Assembly (NCBI RefSeq): GCF_026340675.1
Contig: NZ_JAPEOX010000001.1
Location: 6,386,001 to 6,450,000 of the forward strand
Length of the DNA: 64,000 nt
Direction: 5' to 3'
DNA from: Streptomyces sp. NBC_01264
Lineage (GTDB): Bacteria > Actinomycetota > Actinomycetes > Streptomycetales > Streptomycetaceae
The notes under the pieces are model-generated. The model had not been told where the DNA came from. It did not search any database and worked only from the letters and a program-made list of their open reading frames with translations. Numbering within the stretch: the first letter of the stretch is position 1; each line of letters opens with the position of its first letter. Shown here piece by piece: positions 8,541-16,800 of this stretch. A program made the position numbers and the translations under genes.

Positions 8541-9521
8541 TCAGGCCGCGTACGGTCCCCGGAACGTGCGGCGGAAGGCGTTCGGGGTGGTGCTCAGCGT
8601 CCGCAGGAAGTGGTGGCGCAGGGCGGCCGCCGTACCGAACCCGCAGCGCCCCGCGATCGCGTCGACCGTCTCGTCGGTGGTCTCCAGCAGCTCCTGAGCC
8701 AGCAGGACCCGCTGGCGCAGCACCCACTGGTACGGGGTGGTCCCCGTCTCCTGCAGGAAGCGCCGGGCGAAGGTCCGCGCGGACATGTGGGCCCGCTCCG
8801 CGAGCTGCTCGACGGTGATCTCCTCCTCCAGGTGGCGGGCCATCCAGCCGATCACCTCGCCCACCGTGTCGCAGGAGGTGCGGGGCAGCGGACGCTGGAT
8901 GTACTGCGCCTGCCCGCCGTCCCGGTGCGGCGGTACGACCATCCGCCGGGCGATGGTGTTGGCCACCTCGGCGCCCTGCTCCTGGCGGACGAGGTGCAGG
9001 CACGCGTCGATCCCGGAGGCGGTGCCGGCCGAGGTGATCACCTGGCCCTCGTCCACGTAGAGCACGTCGGGGTCGACCCTGGCCCGCGGGAAGCGGCGGG
9101 CGAGGGCCGGGGCGTGCATCCAGTGCGTGGTGCAGCGCCGGTCGTCCAGCAGCCCGGCCGCGCCGAGCAGGAAGGCCCCGCTGCACACGCTCAGCACCCG
9201 GGCGCCCCGGTCCACGGCCCGCCGCAGGGCCTCCAGGATCGGCTCCGGGTACTCGCGGGTGGGGGCGTCGCGGTCGGCGGGCAGGCAGATCAGGTCCGCT
9301 TCCTCCAGCCGCTCGGGCCCGTGGGGGAGCGTGAGGCCGTAGTGGCCGTCGCCGACGGTGACCGGGTTCCCCTCCATCGCGCAGACGGCGAAATCGTAGG
9401 TCGGCAGGCCCATGGCGCTGCGGTCGATGCCGAAGACCTCGCAGAAGATGCCCATCTCGAAGGGGGCGACCCCGTTCACCACGGCCACGGCCACGTTGCT
9501 GAGGGAGGAAGGCTTCACCAT
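8541..9521 (-). CDS. GlxA-type AraC-family transcriptional regulator
   Basis: 326 aa in the standard GlxA architecture: an N-terminal DJ-1/PfpI-like domain (about 8-180) with the nucleophile-elbow-like VCSGAFLLGAAGLL and the THW motif, then two AraC-type helix-turn-helix motifs (about 220-320: ITVEQLAERAHMSARTFARRF and VDAIAGRCGFGTAAALRHHF). Such regulators (AdpA is the best-known streptomycete member, but is longer) bind DNA and may sense small molecules through the first domain. ATG at 9521 has an upstream GGAGGAAGG site. It is divergent from the small membrane protein at 9603 (81-bp gap), a possible target. Ligand and regulon unknown. Confidence 0.88.
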   Translation of the reverse strand: MVKPSSLSNVAVAVVNGVAPFEMGIFCEVFGIDRSAMGLPTYDFAVCAMEGNPVTVGDGHYGLTLPHGPERLEEADLICLPADRDAPTREYPEPILEALRRAVDRGARVLSVCSGAFLLGAAGLLDDRRCTTHWMHAPALARRFPRARVDPDVLYVDEGQVITSAGTASGIDACLHLVRQEQGAEVANTIARRMVVPPHRDGGQAQYIQRPLPRTSCDTVGEVIGWMARHLEEEITVEQLAERAHMSARTFARRFLQETGTTPYQWVLRQRVLLAQELLETTDETVDAIAGRCGFGTAAALRHHFLRTLSTTPNAFRRTFRGPYAA

Positions 9522-9602
9522 GTCCCCAGTGTGGCAGTAATTCGCCCTTCCATGACAGTCCTGCCACTGTCCGGTTTCGGCCGCCCTGGCGAGAGTGGAG
9601 TC

Positions 9603-9887
9603 ATGAACACCTTCCTCGACTACCTCGTCGTCCTGGCCGTCGCCGCCTTCCTGCTCGCCCCCGCCCTCTACGGAGCCCTGCGCGAACGCCGCCTCGACCG
9701 CCAGATCCGCGCGGCCCACGCGTCGGGGGCCGTCGCGGCGCCGGGAACGGCGAAGCGCCCCCGCCCGACGTCTTGGTCACCCAAGTCGATCTCCCCGTGG
9801 GCGGGGACGCTGTCACGCGGTGCACCGAGCGGTGCACCGAGCGGTGCACCGAGCGGTGCACCGAGCGGTGGTGCCGGCCGGACCTAG
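9603..9887 (+). CDS. Small membrane-anchored protein with tandem GAPS repeats
   Basis: 94 aa: one N-terminal transmembrane segment (residues about 5-24, LDYLVVLAVAAFLLAPALYG), then a basic stretch (RERRLDRQIR) and a disordered tail ending in four GAPS repeats encoded by a 12-bp tandem repeat. No recognised domain. It is divergent from the AraC-like regulator and its last 4 nt overlap the convergent nrdB stop. Copy number of the repeat probably varies among strains, altering the tail length. Function unknown; the N-terminal part looks like a real small protein. Confidence 0.55.
   Translation: MNTFLDYLVVLAVAAFLLAPALYGALRERRLDRQIRAAHASGAVAAPGTAKRPRPTSWSPKSISPWAGTLSRGAPSGAPSGAPSGAPSGGAGRT
9819..9866 (+). 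repeat. 12-bp tandem repeat, four perfect copies
   Basis: GGTGCACCGAGC is repeated four times without change and encodes Gly-Ala-Pro-Ser units at the C-terminus of the small membrane protein. Perfect identity suggests recent expansion by slippage. Confidence 0.95.
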
Positions 9888-10897
9888 AAGTCCTCGTCCA
9901 GGTCGACCGTGCCCTCGACCGCGACCTGGTAGGCCGACGGGCGGCGCTCGAAGAAGTTCGTCAGTTCCTGGACGCCCTGGAGCTCCATGAAGGAGAACGG
10001 GTTCTGCGAGCCGTAGACCGGTGCGAAGCCGAGGCGGACCAGGCGCTGGTCCGCGACGCACTCCAGGTACTCGCGCATCGACTCGGTGTTCATTCCCGGC
10101 AGGCCGTCACCGCACAGGTCGCGGCCGAACTGCAGTTCCGCCTCGACGGCCTCCTTCAGCATGTCGACGACCTGCTGCTGGAGGGCGTCGTCGAAGAGCT
10201 CCGGCTCCTCCTTGCGGACGGTGTCCACGACCTCGAACGCGAAGTTCATGTGCATGGTTTCGTCCCGGAAGACCCAGTTCGTCCCCGTCGCCAGGCCGTG
10301 CAGGAGGCCGCGCGAGCGGAACCAGTACACGTACGCGAAGGCGCCGTAGAAGAACAGGCCCTCGATGCACGCCGCGAAGCAGATCAGGTTCAGCAGGAAG
10401 CGGCGCCGGTCGGCGGCCGTCTCCAGGCGGTCGATCTTCTCGACCGAGTCCATCCAGCGGAAGCAGAACTGCGCCTTCTCGCGGATCGACGGGATCTCCT
10501 CGACCGCGTCGAAGGCGGCCGCGCGGTCGTCCGGGTCGGGCAGATAGGTGTCGAGCAGCGTCAGATAGAACTGGACGTGCACGGCCTCCTCGAAGAGCTG
10601 GCGCGACAGGTACAGGCGCGCCTCCGGGGAGTTGATGTGCTTGTAGAGGGTCAGGACCAGGTTGTTCGAGACGATCGAGTCGCCCGTCGCGAAGAACGCG
10701 ACCAGCCGGCCGATCATGTGCTGCTCGGACGGGGTCAGCTTCGCGAGGTCCGCGACGTCCGAGTGGAGGTCGACCTCCTCGACGGTCCAGGTGTTCTTGA
10801 TCGCGTCCCGGTAGCGCTCGTAGAAGTCCGGGTAGCGCATGGGGCGCAGGGTCAGTTCGAAGCCCGGGTCGAGCAGGTTCTTGTTGGTGGAGCTCAT
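9884..10897 (-). CDS. nrdB: Ribonucleoside-diphosphate reductase beta subunit (class I)
   Basis: Small subunit of oxygen-dependent class I ribonucleotide reductase, which houses the metal cofactor and radical. The ligand set is complete: Asp73, Glu104, His107, Glu179, Glu213 and His216. Tyr111, four residues after His107, sits at the position of the radical tyrosine of E. coli NrdB, which supports class Ia rather than the Tyr-less Ic type. Length 337 aa is typical. The ATG overlaps the nrdA TAA by one base, so nrdA-nrdB are translated from one mRNA and share the riboswitch and NrdR control upstream. The C-terminal DLDEDF tail is the probable NrdA-docking peptide. Confidence 0.96.
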   Translation of the reverse strand: MSSTNKNLLDPGFELTLRPMRYPDFYERYRDAIKNTWTVEEVDLHSDVADLAKLTPSEQHMIGRLVAFFATGDSIVSNNLVLTLYKHINSPEARLYLSRQLFEEAVHVQFYLTLLDTYLPDPDDRAAAFDAVEEIPSIREKAQFCFRWMDSVEKIDRLETAADRRRFLLNLICFAACIEGLFFYGAFAYVYWFRSRGLLHGLATGTNWVFRDETMHMNFAFEVVDTVRKEEPELFDDALQQQVVDMLKEAVEAELQFGRDLCGDGLPGMNTESMREYLECVADQRLVRLGFAPVYGSQNPFSFMELQGVQELTNFFERRPSAYQVAVEGTVDLDEDF

Positions 10898-13287
10898 TAC
10901 TGGCAGGCCTCGCAGGACTCGGGGTTCTCAAGGGAGCAGGCCAGCGCGTCGGCGTCGACGGCCTGCGGGAGCGGGGTGGCGGCGGCCGGGACGGCGCTGC
11001 CGGACGCGGCGCGGGCGATCTTCGTCGCCGGGCGCGAGCGCAGGTAGTACGTGGTCTTCAGACCCTGCTTCCAGGCGTACGCGTACATCGAGCTGAGCTT
11101 GCCGATGGTGGGCGTCTCCAGGAACAGGTTCAGCGACTGCGACTGGTCGAGGAAGGGGGTGCGGGCGGCCGCCATGTCGATCAGTCCGCGCTGCGGGATC
11201 TCCCACGCCGTGCGGTACAGGTCGCGGACCTCCGCCGGGATCCAGCCGAAGCCCTGGACCGAGCCGGAGGATTCGCGCAGCGCCTCGCGGGTCTGGGCGT
11301 CCCAGACGCCGAGCCGCTTGAGCTCCTGCACCAGGTAGCCGTTGACCTGGAGGAACTCCCCGCTCAGGGTCTCGCGCTTGAAGAGGTTGGAGACCTGCGG
11401 CTCGATGCACTCGTACACGCCCGCGATGGAGGCGATGGTCGCCGTCGGGGCGATGGCGAGGAGGAGCGAGTTGCGCATCCCGGACTTCGCGACGCGGGCG
11501 CGCAGCGCGTCCCAGCGCTCCGGCCAGTTCAGCTCCACGTCGTAGTGGTCGGGGTGCAGGACGCCGCGAGCGGTGCGGGTCTGCTCCCACGCGGGGAGCG
11601 GGCCGCTGCGCTCGGCCAGGTCGCACGAGGCCTCGTACGCCGCGAGCATGATGCGCTCGGAGAGCTTGGTGGACAGGGCCTTCGCCTCGGGGGAGTCGAA
11701 GGGCAGCTTCAGCTGGAAGAAGACGTCCTGCAGGCCCATCGCGCCCAGGCCCACCGGACGCCAGCGGGCGTTGGAGCGGCCGGCCTGCTCGGTCGGGTAG
11801 AAGTTGATGTCCACGACGCGGTCCAGGAAGGTGACCGCGGTGCGGACGGTCTCGTCCAGCCGCTCCCAGTCGATCTCGCTGGATTCGGCCAGGACGAAGG
11901 CGCCGAGGTTGACCGAGCCGAGGTTGCAGACGGCCGTCTCGCCGTCGTTGGTGACCTCGATGATCTCGGTGCAGAGGTTCGAGGAGTGGACGACGGTGCC
12001 CGGCTCGGCGGTCTGGTTCGCCGTGCGGTTGGAGGCGTCCTTGAAGGTCATCCAGCCCTGGCCGGTCTGCGCGAGGGTGCGCATCATCCGGCCGTACAGG
12101 TCGCGGGCGGGCATGGTCTTGCGGGCCAGGCCCGACTCCTCGGCCTTGCGGTACGCGGCGTCGAACGCGTCGCCCCACAGGTCGACCAGCTCGGGGACGT
12201 CGGCCGGGGAGAACAGCGACCAGTCGGCGTCGGCGTTCACGCGGCGCATGAACTCGTCCGGCACCCAGTGGGCCAGGTTCAGGTTGTGCGTGCGGCGCTG
12301 GTCCTCGCCGGTGTTGTCGCGGAGCTCCAGGAACTCCTCGATGTCCGCGTGCCAGGTCTCCAGGTAGACCGCGGCGGCGCCCTTGCGGCGGCCGCCCTGG
12401 TTCACGGCGGCGACGGAGGCGTCCAGCGTCTTCAGGAACGGCACGATGCCGTTGGAGTGGCCGTTCGTGCCGCGGATCAGCGAACCGCGGGCGCGGATGC
12501 GGGAGTACGAGAGGCCGATGCCGCCGGCGTGCTTCGACAGGCGCGCGACCTGGTGGTAGCGGTCGTAGATCGAGTCCAGCTCGTCCAGCGGGGAGTCCAG
12601 CAGGTAGCAGGAGGACATCTGCGGGTGCCGGGTGCCGGAGTTGAAGAGGGTGGGGGAGGAGGGGAGGTAGTCGAGGCGGCTCATCAGCCGGTAGAGCGAG
12701 GCCACTTCCTCGACGGCCTGCACGCTCTCGTTCTCGGCGAGGCCGCAGGCCACGCGCAGCATGAAGTACTGCGGGGTCTCGATGACCTGGCGGGTGATCG
12801 GGTGGCGCAGCAGGTAGCGGCTGTGCAGGGTGCGCAGGCCGAAGAAGCCGAAGCGGTCGTCGGCGCCCTCGGCGAGCGCGTGCGCGACCAGCGCGTCGAG
12901 CCGGCTCGCGTGCAGGCGTACGAAGTCGGCGGTGCGGTCGGCGATCAGGCCCTCACGGTGGCCGACCTCGACCGACTCGGAGAAGGAGGCGGAGCCCTGG
13001 CCGGCGGCCTCGTCGCGGACGGCCAGCGTCAGCAGGCGCGCGGCGAGGCGGGAGTAGGCCGGGTCCTCGGAGATCAGCCCGGCGGCCGCCTCGGTGGCGA
13101 GCGTACGGAGCTCCGCCTCGTCGGCGGCGGCGCTGCGGCCGCGCAGCGCTGCGGCGGCGACCCGGCCGGGGTCGGTGTCGGGCAGGTCGGCGGTCAGCTC
13201 GGTGAGCGTGCGCAGGAGCGCGGCCCCCGGACCCTCATAGGCGGACGGGTCGGACTCGGCGCGCGGTGCGGAAGGCGCGATGGTCAC
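10897..13287 (-). CDS. nrdA: Ribonucleoside-diphosphate reductase alpha subunit (class I)
   Basis: Catalytic subunit that reduces ribonucleotides to deoxyribonucleotides. Visible hallmarks: the SSCYLLD cysteine, the active-site HSSNLCTEI block (Asn, Cys, Glu), the later partner cysteine in TAVCNLGSVNL, and a C-terminal CEAC pair that relays reducing power. 796 aa from the GTG at 13287, chosen because AGGGAGAG lies 9-10 nt upstream; longer frames run into the riboswitch. I do not see a clear N-terminal ATP-cone. It heads the nrdAB operon. Expression should be shut off by adenosylcobalamin through the upstream riboswitch and by NrdR, as in S. coelicolor, where a B12-dependent class II enzyme takes over. 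Confidence 0.96.
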   Translation of the reverse strand: MTIAPSAPRAESDPSAYEGPGAALLRTLTELTADLPDTDPGRVAAAALRGRSAAADEAELRTLATEAAAGLISEDPAYSRLAARLLTLAVRDEAAGQGSASFSESVEVGHREGLIADRTADFVRLHASRLDALVAHALAEGADDRFGFFGLRTLHSRYLLRHPITRQVIETPQYFMLRVACGLAENESVQAVEEVASLYRLMSRLDYLPSSPTLFNSGTRHPQMSSCYLLDSPLDELDSIYDRYHQVARLSKHAGGIGLSYSRIRARGSLIRGTNGHSNGIVPFLKTLDASVAAVNQGGRRKGAAAVYLETWHADIEEFLELRDNTGEDQRRTHNLNLAHWVPDEFMRRVNADADWSLFSPADVPELVDLWGDAFDAAYRKAEESGLARKTMPARDLYGRMMRTLAQTGQGWMTFKDASNRTANQTAEPGTVVHSSNLCTEIIEVTNDGETAVCNLGSVNLGAFVLAESSEIDWERLDETVRTAVTFLDRVVDINFYPTEQAGRSNARWRPVGLGAMGLQDVFFQLKLPFDSPEAKALSTKLSERIMLAAYEASCDLAERSGPLPAWEQTRTARGVLHPDHYDVELNWPERWDALRARVAKSGMRNSLLLAIAPTATIASIAGVYECIEPQVSNLFKRETLSGEFLQVNGYLVQELKRLGVWDAQTREALRESSGSVQGFGWIPAEVRDLYRTAWEIPQRGLIDMAAARTPFLDQSQSLNLFLETPTIGKLSSMYAYAWKQGLKTTYYLRSRPATKIARAASGSAVPAAATPLPQAVDADALACSLENPESCEACQ

Positions 13288-13429
13288 GGGGGGAGCTCTC
13301 CCTCGCTCGGCTCCGGGAACACCTTTGGTGCGGGGCGCGAGGGGGCGCACGTGGGGAGCGCGTGCCTGGCAGGGCTGTGCGCATGCGCCACGTGGCGTCC
13401 ACCGGCCCAACCGCGAGGCCCGGACGTGT

Positions 13430-13560
13430 CTGCACCCGGTTCGGTCGAGCCGGGCGCACTGTCGACAGGTCCTCGGACTTGCGGATGCACCGAGCGAGTC
13501 GGTGCATTTCATACCGTTGCGGGACAGTTCCGGATTCTCACCGGATTCCCCTGCGACGAC
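13430..13560 (-). ncRNA. Cobalamin (adenosylcobalamin) riboswitch controlling nrdAB
   Basis: Read on the minus strand, the leader contains the conserved core GGGGAATCCGGTGAGAATCC, then ACTGTCCCGCAACGGTA, and further down the B12-box-like AGTCCGAGGACCTG (about 13466-13480 on the plus strand). A GC-rich hairpin follows at 13432-13457. These are the core elements of cobalamin riboswitches in the right order and spacing. It lies about 145 nt before the nrdA start. Borovok and colleagues described the same control for S. coelicolor nrdABS, where B12 represses the class Ia enzyme. The intervening 13288-13429 holds only a CGCCACGTGGCG palindrome (13386-13397). Confidence 0.9.
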
Positions 13561-13571
13561 AGCGAGCATGA

Positions 13572-13618
13572 GCATACATGTGGGGGCCGGTCCTTGCGTG
13601 AGCCCCCACATGTTGTGT
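13572..13618 (-). promoter_or_regulatory. Paired NrdR boxes upstream of nrdAB
   Basis: Two ACATGT-centred boxes (about 13603-13618, reading ACACAACATGTGGGGG on the minus strand, and about 13571-13586) have centres exactly 32 bp apart, three helical turns. This is the geometry known for the two NrdR boxes of nrd promoters. The two boxes also form a larger inverted repeat (ACATGTGGGGGC...GCCCCCACATGT). NrdR represses nrd genes when dATP is high. Confidence 0.75.
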
Positions 13619-13641
13619 CGCTCCCCGAGGCGGTCCGTGAC

Positions 13642-14139
13642 TTACAGCTCCAGGCGGTACGTGAGCAGGGGCAGGCCCGGAACCGGGTACCAGTCCCGCT
13701 CCGGTGTCCGCACGAAGCCCAGCCGGTCGTAGATCCGGTGCGCCCCGAGCATCTTCTCCGTGGTCGACAGCACCAGATGGCCCACGCCCTGCAGCTCCCG
13801 GGCGCGGCTCACGCAGGCCCGTACGAGGGCTTCGCCCGCGCCGCGGCCGCGGGCGGCGGGGGAGACGGCCAGCATCCGGAACTCCGCCTCGCCGGGGCCC
13901 GCGATATCGCACAGCGGGCTGCCGGGAGGGGCGAAGGTCACACCGCCGAGCAGCGTGCCCTCGTACTCCGCGACGAGCACCTCGCCGTCGGGGGCCCGGC
14001 CGGCGACATCGCGCAGCCGGCTCAGGTAGGGGTCGTCCTCGGCGAAGTCCAGCAGTCCGTCGTCGAGGTAGGCCCGTGCGGTGATCTCGCCGAGCTCTTC
14101 GTATTCGGCGGGCGCCGCCGTCCTGATGATGATGTCCAT
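13642..14139 (-). CDS. GNAT-family N-acetyltransferase
   Basis: 165 aa with a complete GNAT fold: an N-terminal DIIIRTAAPAEYEELGEIT segment, the central strand EFRMLAVSPAARGRGAGEALV (motif A, with the acetyl-CoA loop RGRGAG) and the late motif B region IYDRLGFVRTPERDWYPV. It transfers an acetyl group from acetyl-CoA to an unknown small molecule or protein amine. ATG at 14139 is the natural start. It ends 24 bp before the NrdR boxes, on the same strand as nrdAB; it is not part of that operon because the nrd promoter lies between. Substrate unknown. Confidence 0.88.
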   Translation of the reverse strand: MDIIIRTAAPAEYEELGEITARAYLDDGLLDFAEDDPYLSRLRDVAGRAPDGEVLVAEYEGTLLGGVTFAPPGSPLCDIAGPGEAEFRMLAVSPAARGRGAGEALVRACVSRARELQGVGHLVLSTTEKMLGAHRIYDRLGFVRTPERDWYPVPGLPLLTYRLEL

Positions 14140-14168
14140 GGCACCGAGTGTGCGTCAGGGCGCGAAAA

Positions 14169-14213
14169 GAGGCCGCCGCGTTCCGTCGGGTGGACGGCGT
14201 ACGCGGCGGCCTC
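14169..14213 (-). terminator. Terminator of the cstA-ybdD operon
   Basis: On the minus strand a 12-bp GAGGCCGCCGCG/CGCGGCGGCCTC stem with an inner CCGTC/GACGG pairing is followed by TTTTC, 15 bp after the ybdD stop. Confidence 0.8.
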
Positions 14214-14227
14214 GGGGACCCACGGGT

Positions 14228-14425
14228 TCAGCAGCAGCGGAACCCTTCGCGCGGATCGCCCTCGCGGGCGTCCGTACGGGCCCGTTCGAAGGCCCGGCGC
14301 GACTGGACCGGCGCGTCCGGATCGTGCGTACGGGCGTGGGCGACGTAGCGGTCGTAGGCCGCCTCGCCCGAGAACTCCCGTACGAAGAACCGGGCGCGGC
14401 CCAGCACGTGGCGCAGGCGCGTCAC
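14228..14425 (-). CDS. YbdD/YjiX-family small protein, CstA partner
   Basis: 65 aa starting at a GTG that overlaps the cstA stop (GTGA). It ends in the family-typical ...GFRCC and contains YDRYVAHARTHDPDAPVQS, matching the YbdD/YjiX (DUF466) pattern of HxxxHPDxPxxS. In E. coli the equivalents sit directly after cstA and btsT, and are thought to be needed for the transporter to work. The overlap and shared terminator support a two-gene operon. Confidence 0.88.
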   Translation of the reverse strand: MTRLRHVLGRARFFVREFSGEAAYDRYVAHARTHDPDAPVQSRRAFERARTDAREGDPREGFRCC

Positions 14426-16689
14426 GCGGGTTCCCGTACGGAGTCCTGCACGCGCCCCCCGCCCGAGTCGAGGCCGGCGGCGGCGAGTTCCGCGCGCTCC
14501 TCGGCGGTGGGGATCAGCCCGGCCGGGGCGATCAGCTTGGACTCGGTCCACGGGACCTCGGCCATGGTGACCGACTCCGGCGTGCGGATGGCCTTGAGGC
14601 AGGTCCGGGCCGCGTCGACGAGCACGATGATGATCAGCAGGGCGAAGAACACCGACAGCACGCCGTCCACCGTGGCGTTGGTGACCACGGTGTGCATCTC
14701 GTCCATGTTCTTGGCGGGCTTGAGGACCGTGCCCGCGTCGATCCCGTCCTGGTAGACGTCCCGCTGCGCGAAGAAGCCGATCTTCGGGTTGTCGGAGAAG
14801 ATCTTCTGGTAGCTGGCGGTGAGCGTGACGGCCAGGTCCCAGGCCAGCGGAACGCCCGTCACCCAGGCCCACTTGAGCCGGCCGGACTTGATCAGCAGGG
14901 TGGTGCAGACGGCCAGGGCGACCGCCGCGAGCAGCTGGTTCGCGATGCCGAACAGCGGGAAGAGCTGGTTGATGCCGCCCAGCGGGTCCTTGACGCCGAC
15001 CCAGAGGAAGTAGCCCCAGCCGCCGACGACGACCGCGCTGGCGAACCAGACGCCCGGCTTCCAGCTGATGTCCTTGAAGGACTTGTGCACGTTGCCGAGG
15101 GAGTCCTGGAGCATGAAGCGGCCCACGCGGGTGCCGGCGTCCACGGTCGTCAGGATGAACAGGGCCTCGAACATGATCGCGAAGTGGTACCAGAATGCCT
15201 TCATCGATCCGCCGCCGATCACGGCCGAGAAGATCTCCGACATTCCGAGTGCGAAGGTCGGCGCGCCGCCCGTACGGGACAGCAGGCTGGTCTCCTCCAC
15301 GTCCTTCGCGGCCTGGGTGAGGGCCTCGGGGGAGATGGCGAAGCCGAAGTTCGTGACCGCCTGCGAGGCCGTCTCGACGGTGGCGCCGACGACTCCGCCG
15401 GGGGAGTTGATGGCGAAGTACAGGCCGGGATCGATGATGCAGGCCGCGATGATCGCCATGATGGCGACGAAGGACTCGGTCAGCATCGCGCCGTACCCGA
15501 TGACCCGGACCTGGGTCTCCTTCTGGATCATCTTCGGGGTGGTGCCCGAGGAGACCAGGGAGTGGAAGCCCGACAGGGCGCCGCAGGCGATGGTGATGAA
15601 GACGAAGGGGAACATCGAGCCGGCGAAGACAGGGCCGTCGCCGCGCGAGGCGAACTCGGTGACCGTCGGCATCTTCAGCGTCGGCATGGCGATGACCACG
15701 CCCACGGCCAGCAGCCCGATGGTGCCCACCTTCATGAAGGTGGAGAGGTAGTCGCGCGGGGCGAGCAGCATCCACACCGGCAGGACGGACGCCACGAAGC
15801 CGTAGGCGATCATCCAGATGACCAGCGTCTCCTTCTCCAGGGTGAAGGTGTCCGCCAGCGAGGACTCGGCGACCCAGCCGCCCGCGACGATGGCGAGCAG
15901 CAGCAGCGCGACACCGACGACGGAGACCTCGGTGACCTTGCCCGGGCGCAGGACGCGCAGGTAGAAGCCCATGAAGAGGGCGATCGGGATGGTCATGCCG
16001 ATGGAGAAGACGCCCCAGGGCGAGTGCGCCAGCGCGTTGACGATGACCAGGGCCAGCACGGCCAGCAGGATGATCATGATGGCGAAGACGCCGACCAGCG
16101 CGGCGGCGCCGCCGACCGGGCCGATCTCGTCCCGGGCCATCTGGCCGAGCGAACGGCCGTTGCGCCGGGTGGAGAAGAAGAGCGTGACCATGTCCTGGAC
16201 GGCGCCCGCGAAGATCACGCCCACGACGATCCAGATGGTGCCGGGCAGGTAGCCCATCTGCGAGGCGAGTACGGGACCCACGAGCGGTCCGGCGCCGGCG
16301 ATGGCGGCGAAGTGATGGCCGAAAAGCACGCGTCGGTCGGTCGGGTGGAAGTCGACACCGTTGTCGAGGCGTTCGGCGGGGGTGGCGCGGGTCTTGTCCA
16401 CCTTCAGTACGCGGTGGGCGACGAAGCGCGCGTAGAAGCGGTAGCCGATCGCGTACGAGCCCAGGGCGGCGGCGAGCAGCCAGGCGGCGGAGATCTCCTC
16501 GCCGCGCGAGAGCGCCAGCACGCCCCAGCCGATGGCCCCCACGAGCCCCACCAGCACCCACACGGCCACGGCCTTGGGGGACATGCCCCCTGATGGAGAA
16601 GGCGAGCCCGGCGTGGTGCCCGGACTCGCCGCGTTCCGTACCGCCCCTGTGGTGTCCGGCTGTGTGGCTTCCGGTCCTGGTTCCGTCAT
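14422..16689 (-). CDS. cstA: Carbon starvation protein CstA (pyruvate/peptide transporter)
   Basis: A 755-residue polytopic membrane protein with roughly 16-18 hydrophobic segments. Family landmarks include GVDFHPTDRRVLFGHHFAAIAGAGP, GPVLASQMGYLPG, FFSTRRNGRSLGQMARDEIGP and FHSLVSSGTTPKMI (shown here in pieces of at most 20 residues of the family core: FHPTDRRVLFGHHFAAIAG). CstA was named as a starvation-induced peptide transporter in E. coli, and CstA/BtsT members are now linked to pyruvate uptake. The N-terminus has a 35-residue Gly/Pro/Thr-rich extension before the first segment. It is upstream of ybdD and directly beside dasR, so carbon-source control is plausible, but no dre-like site is seen in the 111-bp gap before it. 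Confidence 0.93.
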   Translation of the reverse strand: MTEPGPEATQPDTTGAVRNAASPGTTPGSPSPSGGMSPKAVAVWVLVGLVGAIGWGVLALSRGEEISAAWLLAAALGSYAIGYRFYARFVAHRVLKVDKTRATPAERLDNGVDFHPTDRRVLFGHHFAAIAGAGPLVGPVLASQMGYLPGTIWIVVGVIFAGAVQDMVTLFFSTRRNGRSLGQMARDEIGPVGGAAALVGVFAIMIILLAVLALVIVNALAHSPWGVFSIGMTIPIALFMGFYLRVLRPGKVTEVSVVGVALLLLAIVAGGWVAESSLADTFTLEKETLVIWMIAYGFVASVLPVWMLLAPRDYLSTFMKVGTIGLLAVGVVIAMPTLKMPTVTEFASRGDGPVFAGSMFPFVFITIACGALSGFHSLVSSGTTPKMIQKETQVRVIGYGAMLTESFVAIMAIIAACIIDPGLYFAINSPGGVVGATVETASQAVTNFGFAISPEALTQAAKDVEETSLLSRTGGAPTFALGMSEIFSAVIGGGSMKAFWYHFAIMFEALFILTTVDAGTRVGRFMLQDSLGNVHKSFKDISWKPGVWFASAVVVGGWGYFLWVGVKDPLGGINQLFPLFGIANQLLAAVALAVCTTLLIKSGRLKWAWVTGVPLAWDLAVTLTASYQKIFSDNPKIGFFAQRDVYQDGIDAGTVLKPAKNMDEMHTVVTNATVDGVLSVFFALLIIIVLVDAARTCLKAIRTPESVTMAEVPWTESKLIAPAGLIPTAEERAELAAAGLDSGGGRVQDSVREPA

Positions 16690-16800
16690 GATCCGTCGTC
16701 CCCTCGTCGATCATCTGCGTAATGGCGCAGGGAATCTACGGGGGACCGCCCGCTGGACGTAACCCCCCGTCCGTATAGCGGAACGAGAGTCAACTACGAA

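Noticed and set aside
9819..9866. CRISPR array
   Set aside because: Units are 12 bp, perfectly adjacent without spacers, and in frame in a coding region; no cas genes.
13266..13732. Short plus-strand frames in the nrdA leader
   Set aside because: They overlap the conserved riboswitch core on the other strand and have no ribosome site.
11545..16593. Very long plus-strand open frame across nrdA, the riboswitch and cstA
   Set aside because: It is antisense to well-conserved genes and to a riboswitch. High GC in third positions leaves antisense frames open by chance; its predicted protein has low complexity and no domain.
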